Origin: Clostridiales bacterium UBA2658
GTDB taxonomy: Bacteria; Bacillota; Clostridia; Oscillospirales; Oscillospiraceae
Assembly: GCA_002359425.1 (NCBI GenBank)
Contig: DEMY01000110.1
Coordinates: 36,383-44,348 of the forward strand
Length of the DNA stretch: 7,966 nt
Direction of reading: 5' to 3'
Shown: piece by piece, positions 1 to 6,011 of the stretch
Layout: each line of letters begins with the position of its first letter
Position numbering within the stretch: position 1 is the first letter of the stretch
Notes under the pieces: model-generated
Told to the model about the DNA's origin: nothing
The model's database searches: none
Seen by the model: the letters and a program-made list of their open reading frames with translations, nothing else
Translations under genes and position numbers: made by a program

Positions 1-2
1 AT

Positions 3-479
3 AACCGCCTGCGTAATTCGCTCTGGAACGCGCTGTATTTCGGCATTTTTCAGGCGCTGATGCCATTTTTGGGCTTTATACTTGCGGGGACTGTGAGCGA
101 CAAGCTCATGGCGCTCGGGCCATATATCAGCTTTTTTATGCTTGCCTTTGTCGGCGGCAGCATGCTGCTCGGCGCGCTCAAGGGTAGGGAAGAGGAAAAT
201 GAAAACGCCGGGGGCGCGCAGTTCAGCCATGGAAGGGCGCTGCTGCTTGCAGTGGCCACGAGCATTGACGCGCTCGCTGTCGGCGTGAGCCTTGCGTTCA
301 CGGAGCCGCGCATTCTGCTGCCCTGCACCGTCATCGGCCTGACGACCTTCGCCATCTGCGCGCTGGGCGGCCTGCTCTGCGCGAAGCTGCCGACAGGGTC
401 CGAAAAGACCGCGGGCGTCGCGGGCGGGTGCGTTCTCATTGGCATTGGATTAAAAATACTCTTGCAGGGGATCCTGTGA
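3..479 (+). CDS. mntP: MntP-type manganese efflux pump, C-terminal part (5' end outside window)
   Basis: This is the last 158 residues of a polytopic inner-membrane protein; the reading frame is open from the left edge and the true start lies outside the window. The family (MntP/YebN) exports Mn2+ and protects against manganese excess. Seen directly are hydrophobic segments such as ALMPFLGFILAG and ISFFMLAFVGGSMLLG, then a charged cytoplasmic loop (KGREEENEN). After that comes the family hallmark ATSIDALAVGVSLAF with its conserved acidic Asp inside a membrane segment, then two more spans ending in GGCVLIGIGLKILLQGIL. This matches the second half of the usual protein of about 185-190 residues with six membrane spans, so only some 30 residues are missing. 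It converges on lepA and is followed by a strong terminator. The yybP-ykoY riboswitch often found before this gene would lie outside the window. Family assignment is from recalled sequence similarity and is strong. Confidence 0.9.
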   Translation, partial: NRLRNSLWNALYFGIFQALMPFLGFILAGTVSDKLMALGPYISFFMLAFVGGSMLLGALKGREEENENAGGAQFSHGRALLLAVATSIDALAVGVSLAFTEPRILLPCTVIGLTTFAICALGGLLCAKLPTGSEKTAGVAGGCVLIGIGLKILLQGIL

Positions 480-501
480 GATATGCGCCCGACAGGGTGC
501 A

Positions 502-538
502 GGGGTTCGGGAGCGAAAGCCCCGGACCCCTTTTATTT
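502..538 (+). terminator. Intrinsic terminator after mntP
   Basis: A ten-pair GC-rich stem (502-511 with 521-530, one G-U pair) is followed directly by TTTTATTT. The apex can extend by two pairs closed by a GAAA tetraloop (GC-GAAA-GC) with one bulged A, which would make it very stable. It lies 22 nt after the mntP stop. On the other strand it is preceded rather than followed by the T-run, so it is mainly a rightward terminator, though the hairpin may also block leftward readthrough from lepA. Confidence 0.88.
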
Positions 539-568
539 GGCGCCCAAAACGCGTGCACAAAAGACCTT

Positions 569-588
569 CGAGGACGCTTTAGTCCTCG
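569..588 (-). terminator. Weak hairpin at the lepA stop codon, possible leftward terminator
   Basis: Seven-base inverted repeats (569-575 and 582-588) enclose a 6-nt loop that contains the lepA stop codon. Read leftward, TTTT follows only after a 6-nt gap (AAGGTC), so this is not a classical intrinsic terminator. It may be a weak or assisted one working with the larger hairpin at 502-530. This reading is tentative. Confidence 0.3.
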
Positions 589-2387
589 TCGAGCTTGAGC
601 ACCGCCATGAACGCCTCCTGTGGGACCGAAACGGTGCCGATCTGGCGCATGCGCTTTTTGCCCTCTTTCTGCTTTTCGAGCAGCTTTTTCTTTCGCGTGA
701 TATCGCCGCCATAGCACTTTGCAAGCACGTCCTTGCGGACGGCCTTGATGGTTTCTCTGGCGATGATCTTGCCGCCGATCGCGGCCTGCACGGGAACCTC
801 GAAGAGCTGGCGCGGGATATTGTCCTTAAGCTTCTCGCAAATGCGCCGCGCGCGCGGATAGGCTTTGTCGCGGAAAACGATGAAGCTCAGCGCGTCCACA
901 ACGTCGCCGTTCAGGAGAATGTCAAGTTTTACAAGGTCGCTTTCGCGGTAGCCGCTGAGATCGTAGTCCAGAGAGGCATAGCCGCGTGTGCGGGCCTTGA
1001 GAGCGTCAAAAAAGTCATAGATAATTTCGTTTAACGGCATTTCATAGTGCAACTCCGCACGGGACGCGTCGAGATACTGCATCCCCAGATACTCGCCGCG
1101 GCGGTCCTGACACAGCTCCATGATGTTGCCGACGTATTCGGGCGGGGTGATGATGGAGGCCTTGACGTATGGTTCCTCCGCCGTTTCAATCTGCGCGGGG
1201 TCCGGCCAGTTGAGGGGGTTATCGACGACGACCATTTCCCCGTCCGTTTTGGCGACGTGGTAGATGACGCTCGGCGCGGTCGTAATAAGATCGAGATCGT
1301 ATTCGCGCTCCAGGCGTTCCTGAATGACGTCCATATGCAAAAGACCCAGAAAGCCGCAGCGGAATCCAAAGCCCAGAGCCGCCGAGGTCTCCGGCTCGAA
1401 CTGGAGCGCAGCGTCGTTCAGGCGGAGCTTCTCGAGCGCGTCCCGCAAGTCCGTATACTCTGCCCCATCCGCCGGGTAGATGCCGGAAAAGACCATCGGC
1501 TGCGCGGGGCGGTAGCCGGGCATCGGCTCCACCGCCGGACGCTCGTTTGCCGTCACGGTGTCGCCAACCTGTGTGTCGCGGACGGTCTTGATGCTCGCGG
1601 TGAGGTAGCCGACGTCGCCTGCGGAGAGCTTGTCGCAGGGTTCCAGACCGAAGGGGCGCATGTGGCCGACCTCGACCGCCTTATAGACAGCGCCGGAGGC
1701 CATCATGCGGATATCCATGCCGGCCTTGACCTCTCCGTCCATAATGCGCATGAGGACGATGACGCCGCGGTAGCTGTCGTACTGACTGTCGAAGATGAGC
1801 GCGCGCAGGGGTGCTGCCGGGTTGCCCTTCGGGGCGGGAATGCCTTTGACGACCTCCTCAAGCACGGCTTCGATGTTGATGCCGTTTTTGGCGCTGATCT
1901 CCGGCGCGTCGAGGGCGGGGATGCCGATGATGTCCTCGATCTCGTTTTTTGTGCGCGCGGGATCGGCGCTGGGAAGGTCAATCTTGTTGATAACGGGCAG
2001 GACCTCAAGGTCGTGGTCGAGGGCAAGATAGGTGTTTGCGAGCGTTTGCGCCTCAATGCCCTGCGACGCATCGACGACCAGAAGCGCGCCCTCGCACGCG
2101 GCGAGTGAGCGCGAGACCTCGTAGTTGAAGTCAACGTGGCCCGGGGTGTCGATGAGGTTGAGCGTGTATGTTTCCCCGTCGAGCGCCTTGTAGGAAAGGC
2201 CGACGGCACGGGCCTTTATTGTGATGCCGCGCTCGCGCTCAAGGTCCATGTTGTCGAGCATCTGCGGGACATCGTCGCGCAGATCGACTGCGTTGCATTT
2301 TTCAAGCAGGCGGTCGGCAAGCGTTGATTTGCCGTGGTCGATGTGAGCGATGATGCAGAAATTGCGAATTTTAGACTGATCGATCAT
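579..2387 (-). CDS. lepA: Elongation factor 4 (LepA), ribosome-associated GTPase
   Basis: LepA/EF4 is a cytoplasmic translational GTPase that binds the ribosome and affects initiation, subunit biogenesis and back-translocation. With the start chosen here it has 602 residues, the normal family length. G1 is AHIDHGKST (14-22), the switch I region RERGITIKA (51-59), G3 DTPGHVD (80-86), G4 NKID (134-137) and G5 near SAKNGIN (165-171). The LepA-specific C-terminal domain is present with [20 protein letters not shown] (from about 558) and ends [15 protein letters not shown]. All key motifs are intact. An in-frame ATG five codons upstream (2402) has no ribosome binding site, whereas GGAG at 2400-2397 sits 9 nt before the ATG at 2387, so the shorter form beginning [10 protein letters not shown] is preferred. 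No promoter was found just upstream, so expression probably comes from the xre promoter. The classical Firmicute neighbours hemW/hrcA are not next to it here. Confidence 0.97.
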   Translation of the reverse strand: MIDQSKIRNFCIIAHIDHGKSTLADRLLEKCNAVDLRDDVPQMLDNMDLERERGITIKARAVGLSYKALDGETYTLNLIDTPGHVDFNYEVSRSLAACEGALLVVDASQGIEAQTLANTYLALDHDLEVLPVINKIDLPSADPARTKNEIEDIIGIPALDAPEISAKNGINIEAVLEEVVKGIPAPKGNPAAPLRALIFDSQYDSYRGVIVLMRIMDGEVKAGMDIRMMASGAVYKAVEVGHMRPFGLEPCDKLSAGDVGYLTASIKTVRDTQVGDTVTANERPAVEPMPGYRPAQPMVFSGIYPADGAEYTDLRDALEKLRLNDAALQFEPETSAALGFGFRCGFLGLLHMDVIQERLEREYDLDLITTAPSVIYHVAKTDGEMVVVDNPLNWPDPAQIETAEEPYVKASIITPPEYVGNIMELCQDRRGEYLGMQYLDASRAELHYEMPLNEIIYDFFDALKARTRGYASLDYDLSGYRESDLVKLDILLNGDVVDALSFIVFRDKAYPRARRICEKLKDNIPRQLFEVPVQAAIGGKIIARETIKAVRKDVLAKCYGGDITRKKKLLEKQKEGKKRMRQIGTVSVPQEAFMAVLKLDED

Positions 2388-2396
2388 AGGTATCTT

Positions 2397-2400
2397 CTCC
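2397..2400 (-). promoter_or_regulatory. Ribosome binding site deciding the lepA start
   Basis: On the minus strand GGAG lies 9 nt before the ATG at 2387 and inside the codons that would follow the alternative ATG at 2402. The upstream ATG is preceded by a T-run and a palindrome (2403-2414) with no Shine-Dalgarno match. This supports the 602-residue product. Confidence 0.7.
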
Positions 2401-2402
2401 AT

Positions 2403-2414
2403 GGGCCATGGCCC
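2403..2414. repeat. 12-bp perfect palindrome in the lepA 5' leader
   Basis: GGGCCATGGCCC is self-complementary and lies three bases upstream of the lepA Shine-Dalgarno. A second CCATGG overlaps its edge (2399-2404 and 2406-2411). In RNA it could form a four-pair hairpin with a CAUG loop. It might be an operator, a translation-tuning hairpin or chance in GC-rich DNA. On the minus strand the T-run precedes it, so it is not a terminator for xre. Confidence 0.5.
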
Positions 2415-2456
2415 AAAAAATTTGAAAGCGCTGATTGAATCGCCGCGCGCGGGGAT

Positions 2457-2912
2457 TTAATCCGTGCTTTCTTCATCTGCTGTATTTTGTGCGGAAAGCG
2501 CGCGCACCAAACGAAGCTCCGCCTCCGCCATTTCGACGTTTCGAGAAAGAAGGTCCGTCTCCTCGTGGAAGGTGAGGCGGCAGGTCATTTTCCGAGCGGC
2601 GGCATCCACATAGGCGAGGGCCGCGCTTTTAATATCGCCCTCGCCAAAGTCCATGAGCGCGCGGTTCAGCTCGGCGGTCGCGCCGCTGAAAACGGGGATG
2701 TCGGTTCGCTCTGAACGGCCGAGAACAAAGTCCGCCGTTACGCCGAAGTAGTCGCAAACGCGGCCGACGAAAGGAAGCCCCGGCTCGCGCGTGCCCTTCT
2801 CGTAATGGGACAGAAGCGCCTGACTGATGCGCAGCTCGCTTGCAAGCTCCCGCTGGTTCAGCTCTTTTTCGTGCCGAAGCTCCGCCAAAATGTCCCCGAA
2901 CGCGCGATCCAT
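2457..2912 (-). CDS. XRE-family helix-turn-helix transcriptional regulator
   Basis: This is a 151-residue cytoplasmic DNA-binding protein. Residues 7-63 form a Cro/C1-type HTH: LAELRHEKELNQRELASEL, then RISQALLSHYEKGTREP, where the recognition helix (SQALLSHYEKG) carries the usual S-x-YE-G pattern, then a helix ending DYFGVTADFVLGRSE. The C-terminal half (about 75-151) is helical and rich in Ala, Glu and Leu with no domain I recognise; it could be for dimerisation or ligand sensing. The start was set at 2912 because GGGAGG lies 7 nt upstream. An ATG at 2963 would overlap the -10 element and is rejected. It has its own strong promoter, is divergent from the htrA-like gene and lies 69 nt upstream of lepA on the same strand. 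Likely targets are its own promoter and the divergent gene, but this is inference. The ligand and physiological role are unknown. Confidence 0.9.
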   Translation of the reverse strand: MDRAFGDILAELRHEKELNQRELASELRISQALLSHYEKGTREPGLPFVGRVCDYFGVTADFVLGRSERTDIPVFSGATAELNRALMDFGEGDIKSAALAYVDAAARKMTCRLTFHEETDLLSRNVEMAEAELRLVRALSAQNTADEESTD

Positions 2913-2942
2913 GCTGCCGCCTCCCATTTGATTACTGATTGT

Positions 2943-2971
2943 ATTATATAAGAGCAAAGGCATTTTGTAAA
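2943..2971 (-). promoter_or_regulatory. Sigma-A type promoter for xre (and probably lepA)
   Basis: On the minus strand TTTACA (2971-2966) and TATAAT (2948-2943) are separated by exactly 17 nt. The -10 is perfect and the -35 differs at two positions. Transcription would start near 2936, about 25 nt before the start codon. AT-rich sequence continues upstream across the divergent region. Confidence 0.82.
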
Positions 2972-3054
2972 TATGAAATCGCCTCGGGCGCGGGGGCTTT
3001 GACGGCTGTTTTCAATTCGCTAATGAAATATTTAAAATTTTTTCCGCTTTTGTT

Positions 3055-3078
3055 CATTTGCGCGTAACAAATGCATTT
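3055..3078. promoter_or_regulatory. Overlapping inverted repeats upstream of htrA, candidate operator
   Basis: CATTTG (3055-3060) and CAAATG (3068-3073) form an inverted repeat with a 7-nt spacer. The right arm runs into the perfect 10-bp palindrome AAATGCATTT (3069-3078). Both lie in the AT-rich divergent control region between xre and htrA. The candidate binder is the neighbouring XRE protein, but nothing in the sequence proves it. No convincing -35/-10 pair for htrA was found. Weak candidates are TAACAT (3079-3084) and TAAAAT (3033-3038), each with a poor -35. Confidence 0.4.
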
Positions 3079-3102
3079 TAACATAAGCACAGTACAAAAT
3101 AA

Positions 3103-3119
3103 GTCCGCCGGGAGCGGAC
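3103..3119 (+). other. Small hairpin in the htrA 5' leader
   Basis: GTCCGC (3103-3108) and GCGGAC (3114-3119) form a perfect six-pair stem with a CGGGA loop, ending 13 nt before the AGGAGG ribosome binding site (3133-3138). No T-run follows, so it is not a terminator. It could stabilise the mRNA or mark a regulatory leader. Confidence 0.4.
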
Positions 3120-3147
3120 GGCAAATCGGCTAAGGAGGCTGAATACC

Positions 3148-4680
3148 ATGTACGATCAGGATCATTCCGATGAGGAAAGCACCGGCAGAGCGCCCGAGGA
3201 GGGCGGCGCCGGAAACGCTTACACAAGCGCAGACTCCGAAAACAGCTCAGCGAGCGGTTCTTCTGCCTATAGCGCTTCGGACGGCACGTCCGCCGGTGAG
3301 AACTCTGAATACCGTTTTTCGAGAGATGACATCCCCCATCGCTCCTATATGGATGCGAATTTCTCCCCGAAGGACGGTGCACAGTCCGGGCCGCGCAGCT
3401 ACTACACGCCGCCTGTGACCCCGCCGCCGAAGGCGGAAAAGCCGAAGAAGGAAAGAAAGCTCAAAAAACCGAACGACATGGTAAAGTTTGTCGCGGCTTG
3501 CCTCGTCTGTGCGCTTTTGGGCGGCATAGGCGGCGGCGCATTGGTCGCGAGCAAGCTTTCAAGCGCTTCATCCTCCTCGACGACTACGGACAGCGCGCTC
3601 ACAAAGTCCAGCAATTCTGCTTCGACCGGCAAGTCTGCAACCGCCGTTGCAAGCGGCGAAACGCTTTCGGGCAGTCAGGTCTATTCCCTCGGCTGCGCGC
3701 AGGCCGTCGGCATCACGACTGAGATTACCTCGACGAACTACTTCGGCATGAAGTCCACCTCGGCGGTGTCCGGCTCCGGTTTCATCGTCACGAGCGACGG
3801 CTACATCGTCACAAACTACCACGTCATCGCGGACGCCTATACCGGCGGCTACAAAGTTTCCGTCATAACTTATGATGGCACGAAGTACGATGCGGAGATC
3901 AAGGGCGTTGAGGAGTCGAACGACCTTGCGGTTCTCAAAATCAACGCCACCGGCCTTTCCGCCGCAACGCTCGGCAACAGCGACGATCTACAGGTTGGCG
4001 AAACGATTTATGCCATCGGCAACCCGCTCGGCGAGCTGAGCTTTACGATGACGAACGGCATGGTGAGCGCGCTTGACCGCGACATCACAACACGGGATTC
4101 CACCACAGGCGAAACCACCACGAACAACATGTTCCAGATCAGTGCCGCTGTCAATGAGGGCAACTCCGGCGGACCGGTCTACAACACGAAGGGCGAGGTC
4201 GTCGGCATCGTTACGGCGAAGTATTCCGACACCGGCGTAGAGGGCCTTGGCTTTGCCATTCCGATCAAAGACGCGTCCGACGTTGTCGATCAGCTTATCA
4301 AGCAGGGCTATGTCAGTGGCAAGTCGAGTCTTGGCATCAAGGTCACGACCGTTGACAGCGCAGTCGCTCAGTATTACAACATGGTCGAGGGCGCATATGT
4401 CAATGAGATTGAGTCAGGCTCCTGCAGCGAAAAAGCGGGCCTTAAGGTCGGCGATATTGTCACCGCCGTGAACGACAAGAAGGTCACCAGCTCCTCCGAG
4501 CTTTCGGCGGCCAAGAAGGGCTACAAGGCTGGCGAGACGATCACGCTCAAGGTCTACCGCTCCGGCCAGTATCAGGACGTCAAGGTAACCTTGGACGAGC
4601 AGAAGGTCACCAGCTCCTCCAGCTCTGGCAGCCAGAAAAACGATACGAGTTCGTTGCCTGCCATCCCCAAGACGGCGTGA
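3148..4680 (+). CDS. htrA: Membrane-anchored HtrA/DegP-like serine protease with PDZ domain
   Basis: This is a 510-residue S1C-family protease of envelope quality control, which degrades misfolded proteins outside the membrane. Residues 1-110 are a Ser/Gly/Glu-rich, low-complexity cytoplasmic tail ending in a basic, proline-rich stretch. One membrane anchor spans about 112-134, followed by a Ser/Thr linker (136-170). The trypsin-like domain covers about 175-385 with the triad His225 (TNYHVI), Asp259 (SNDLAVLK) and Ser340 (EGNSGGP). A single PDZ domain (about 395-482) includes GAYVNEI and KAGLKVGDIV, and a Ser-rich tail closes the protein. The common family sequence QTDAAINPGNSGGP reads QISAAVNEGNSGGP here; the catalytic residues are kept. 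AGGAGG stands 9 nt before the ATG. It is monocistronic, with a strong terminator after it and divergent from the XRE regulator, which may control it. A 20-nt direct repeat lies in its 3' part. Confidence 0.95.
   Translation: MYDQDHSDEESTGRAPEEGGAGNAYTSADSENSSASGSSAYSASDGTSAGENSEYRFSRDDIPHRSYMDANFSPKDGAQSGPRSYYTPPVTPPPKAEKPKKERKLKKPNDMVKFVAACLVCALLGGIGGGALVASKLSSASSSSTTTDSALTKSSNSASTGKSATAVASGETLSGSQVYSLGCAQAVGITTEITSTNYFGMKSTSAVSGSGFIVTSDGYIVTNYHVIADAYTGGYKVSVITYDGTKYDAEIKGVEESNDLAVLKINATGLSAATLGNSDDLQVGETIYAIGNPLGELSFTMTNGMVSALDRDITTRDSTTGETTTNNMFQISAAVNEGNSGGPVYNTKGEVVGIVTAKYSDTGVEGLGFAIPIKDASDVVDQLIKQGYVSGKSSLGIKVTTVDSAVAQYYNMVEGAYVNEIESGSCSEKAGLKVGDIVTAVNDKKVTSSSELSAAKKGYKAGETITLKVYRSGQYQDVKVTLDEQKVTSSSSSGSQKNDTSSLPAIPKTA
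4478..4497 (+). repeat. 20-nt direct repeat inside htrA, copy 1
   Basis: This 20-nt stretch recurs exactly at 4601-4620, 123 nt (41 codons) later in the same frame. Both copies encode KVTSSS: this one in the middle of the PDZ domain, the other at the domain end and start of the Ser-rich tail. Confidence 0.85.
4601..4620 (+). repeat. 20-nt direct repeat inside htrA, copy 2
   Basis: Exact second copy of the stretch at 4478-4497, encoding KVTSSS at the boundary between the PDZ domain and the C-terminal tail. Recombination between the copies would delete 41 codons in frame. Confidence 0.85.
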
Positions 4681-4695
4681 GCAATGTGCAGCCAG

Positions 4696-4725
4696 AAGGG
4701 CGCGCGGATATGCGCGCCCTTTTTC
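4696..4725 (+). terminator. Intrinsic terminator after htrA
   Basis: A perfect nine-pair GC-rich stem (4697-4705 with 4712-4720, loop GGATAT), extendable by a flanking A-T pair, is followed by TTTTTC. It starts 15 nt after the htrA stop codon and separates htrA from the next unit. Confidence 0.93.
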
Positions 4726-4804
4726 TATGCCGCGTAGGACCGTTTCGGATGTTACTTGCAGATTTGCAAAAACAATGTGAATCGCCACGAAACAGCCGCT
4801 TTCT

Positions 4805-4833
4805 TTGACATTTTGCGCAACGCGTGTTAAAAT
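4805..4833 (+). promoter_or_regulatory. Promoter P1 of the HAAS operon
   Basis: TTGACA (4805-4810) and TAAAAT (4828-4833) are spaced by exactly 17 nt; the -35 is perfect and the -10 has one mismatch. The spacer contains TTTGCGCAA (4812-4820), whose core TTGCGCAA is a perfect palindrome. The same motif occurs at the same offset in P2, 85 nt downstream. Confidence 0.88.
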
Positions 4834-4889
4834 TAAAAAACGGTTTGGGTTTACGCGGCTGGACGATACGCGGAAATTTTGTGAAAGCC

Positions 4890-4918
4890 TTGACCGTTTG
4901 CGCAAAGCTGAATATAAT
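4890..4918 (+). promoter_or_regulatory. Promoter P2 of the HAAS operon
   Basis: TTGACC (4890-4895) and TATAAT (4913-4918) are spaced by exactly 17 nt; the -10 is perfect and the -35 has one mismatch. The spacer holds the 10-bp palindrome TTTGCGCAAA (4897-4906), positioned as in P1. Transcription would start near 4925, giving a leader of about 98 nt before the start codon at 5023. Confidence 0.9.
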
Positions 4919-5022
4919 AAGAATAATGCAATTTGTACAATTTCCCGTGTTTTTCCCCGCAATTTCGGCGGTTGTCCGGCAGGGCGGCTGCGTTAACCAA
5001 ATCCTATCAAGGGGGTTCGAAG

Positions 5023-5808
5023 ATGAACAGACCGCAATTCCTTGCGGAACTTAACCAATACCTCACTTTTTTCACTCCCGACGAACGCACCGCCCTCATG
5101 GCGGTCTATACCCGGCGCTTTGACGACGCCGGAGAAGCCGGCGAGGGTGGCGTGCTCGTCGAGCTTGGCACGCCTATGCGCGTTGCAATCGACCTCAAGC
5201 GCCGGCAGGAGGCCGGGGACAGCTTTGAAGAAATATTTGCCTCCGTTATCGGCACAGAATTTGCCGAAGCCCCGAACTACAGCGTCGAGACGGAAGCATC
5301 CGACACGTCCGGCGAAGAGCGCGGCGAAGCTACGGACGGGGAGGAAGCCTCTGCGGTTCCCGCAGACACCGCCGCGGAGGCGCAGAGCGAGGTGGACACC
5401 ACGCCTGAGAGCGCGGAGCCTGTAAGCACCGCCGCGCCAAAACCGGCTCCGCGCAAAAAATCTGTCGTCGGCATCATCGGCGCAGTGGTTTTGAGCGTCA
5501 TCCTCGTGGCCTTTTTCCTCTGTGTGGCGGCAGTGGGCGCGCTTTGTATCACCGCTGCGGGATACTTTATCATGGCCGGTCTCAAAACGCTCCTGACACT
5601 GACGGACGCGCTGTATCTCTTTGCAGGCGGCCTTGTTCTTGGCGGTGTCGGCGTGCTCGTCGTCTGGTTTGCGATCTGGGCGGCGAACAGCCTCATCAAA
5701 AAGCTTTTCGCAGTGCCCGCAAAGCCCCGCGAAGGCGGCGTAGATTATGTTGCGGGCTGCTGTGAGGAGCCGGCGGAGCAAACGGGCAGGGAGCGTGATA
5801 CGAAATGA
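5023..5808 (+). CDS. HAAS/DUF1700-type membrane protein
   Basis: This 261-residue protein starts with a helical HAAS (DUF1700-like) domain at about 1-72. Its pattern is RPQFLAELNQYLTFFTPDER, then VYTRRFDDAGEAGEGG, then VELGTPMRVAIDLKRRQE. This is the usual cytoplasmic signalling module that in related proteins partners a PadR-type winged-helix regulator. Residues 75-145 are an acidic, Ala/Glu/Thr-rich linker. Two or three membrane segments follow (about 147-175, possibly into 185, and 195-222), then a short charged tail with a CC pair (246-247). The start was chosen at 5023 because AAGGGGG lies 7 nt upstream; the frame is open further up but without a ribosome binding site. The stop overlaps the next start by 4 nt (ATGA), suggesting translational coupling. 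No PadR gene or recognisable extracellular sensor domain is nearby in the window. The function is unknown; a membrane-signalling role is inferred from the domain. Confidence 0.82.
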   Translation: MNRPQFLAELNQYLTFFTPDERTALMAVYTRRFDDAGEAGEGGVLVELGTPMRVAIDLKRRQEAGDSFEEIFASVIGTEFAEAPNYSVETEASDTSGEERGEATDGEEASAVPADTAAEAQSEVDTTPESAEPVSTAAPKPAPRKKSVVGIIGAVVLSVILVAFFLCVAAVGALCITAAGYFIMAGLKTLLTLTDALYLFAGGLVLGGVGVLVVWFAIWAANSLIKKLFAVPAKPREGGVDYVAGCCEEPAEQTGRERDTK

Positions 5809-5999
5809 AAAAAGTCTGGAAAGTTATCTGGATCGTTGTGATCGTTATGTGCGTGGCGGGCGTTGCCTGCGGAGCTGCCGCGTGGTTCATGGGTGGCCGG
5901 CCGGACACGCTTTATAACAACAGCATCGCTTCTCCGGTCTTGCAAATGTTCGATCCCTACACGATTTGGAACAATATCTGCTCCTTTGCTGGGTTTTAA
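5805..5999 (+). CDS. Small single-span membrane protein, function unknown
   Basis: This 64-residue protein begins MKKVWKVIWIVVIVMCVAG and has one membrane segment (about 5-28) ending AAWFMGG. A roughly 35-residue, mostly polar tail follows with aromatic residues (LYNNSIASPVLQMFDPYTIWNNICSFAGF in two parts around Asp50). The positive N-terminus predicts an inside start with the tail outside; alternatively it is an uncleaved signal anchor. The start codon overlaps the stop of the HAAS gene (ATGA), and the ribosome binding site would be the weak purine stretch GGGAG in that gene's end, so it is probably translationally coupled. A strong terminator lies 13 nt after its stop, making it the last gene of the unit. 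I recognise no family. The tight coupling suggests a partner or extracytoplasmic part of the HAAS protein. Confidence 0.75.
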   Translation: MKKVWKVIWIVVIVMCVAGVACGAAAWFMGGRPDTLYNNSIASPVLQMFDPYTIWNNICSFAGF

Positions 6000-6011
6000 C
6001 AGCAGGGAAAG

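Larger units (their letters stand above)
4726..5022 (+). other. Gene-free control region before the HAAS operon
   Basis: No supported coding sequence was found here; the open frames that cross it lack ribosome binding sites and family features. It holds a short inverted repeat TTGCA-GATT-TGCAA (4756-4769), the two tandem promoters described separately, an 8-bp palindrome TTGTACAA (4933-4940) just downstream of the P2 start point, and a leader of about 95-180 nt. A small RNA starting at P1 cannot be excluded, but no terminator was seen before P2. Confidence 0.6.

Noticed and set aside
483..1034. 183-codon + strand frame after mntP
   Set aside because: It runs through the mntP terminator and lies antisense to the 3' part of lepA; no start signal.
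1047..2108. 353-codon open frame on the + strand inside lepA
   Set aside because: It is antisense to the intact, fully conserved lepA, has no ribosome binding site or family features, and is explained by GC-rich codon bias.
2415..2456. Terminator between xre and lepA
   Set aside because: The 10-bp palindrome CCGCGCGCGG near the xre stop is separated from the T-run by more than 20 nt and has no room for a loop, so it is not a convincing terminator.
4805..5054. Short + strand frames across the tandem promoter region
   Set aside because: They overlap the -35/-10 boxes and the HAAS start and have no ribosome binding sites.
4993..5781. 262-codon open frame on the - strand opposite the HAAS gene
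   Set aside because: Arg/His/Gly-rich shadow composition, no ribosome binding site, and it opposes a gene with domain, promoter and terminator support.
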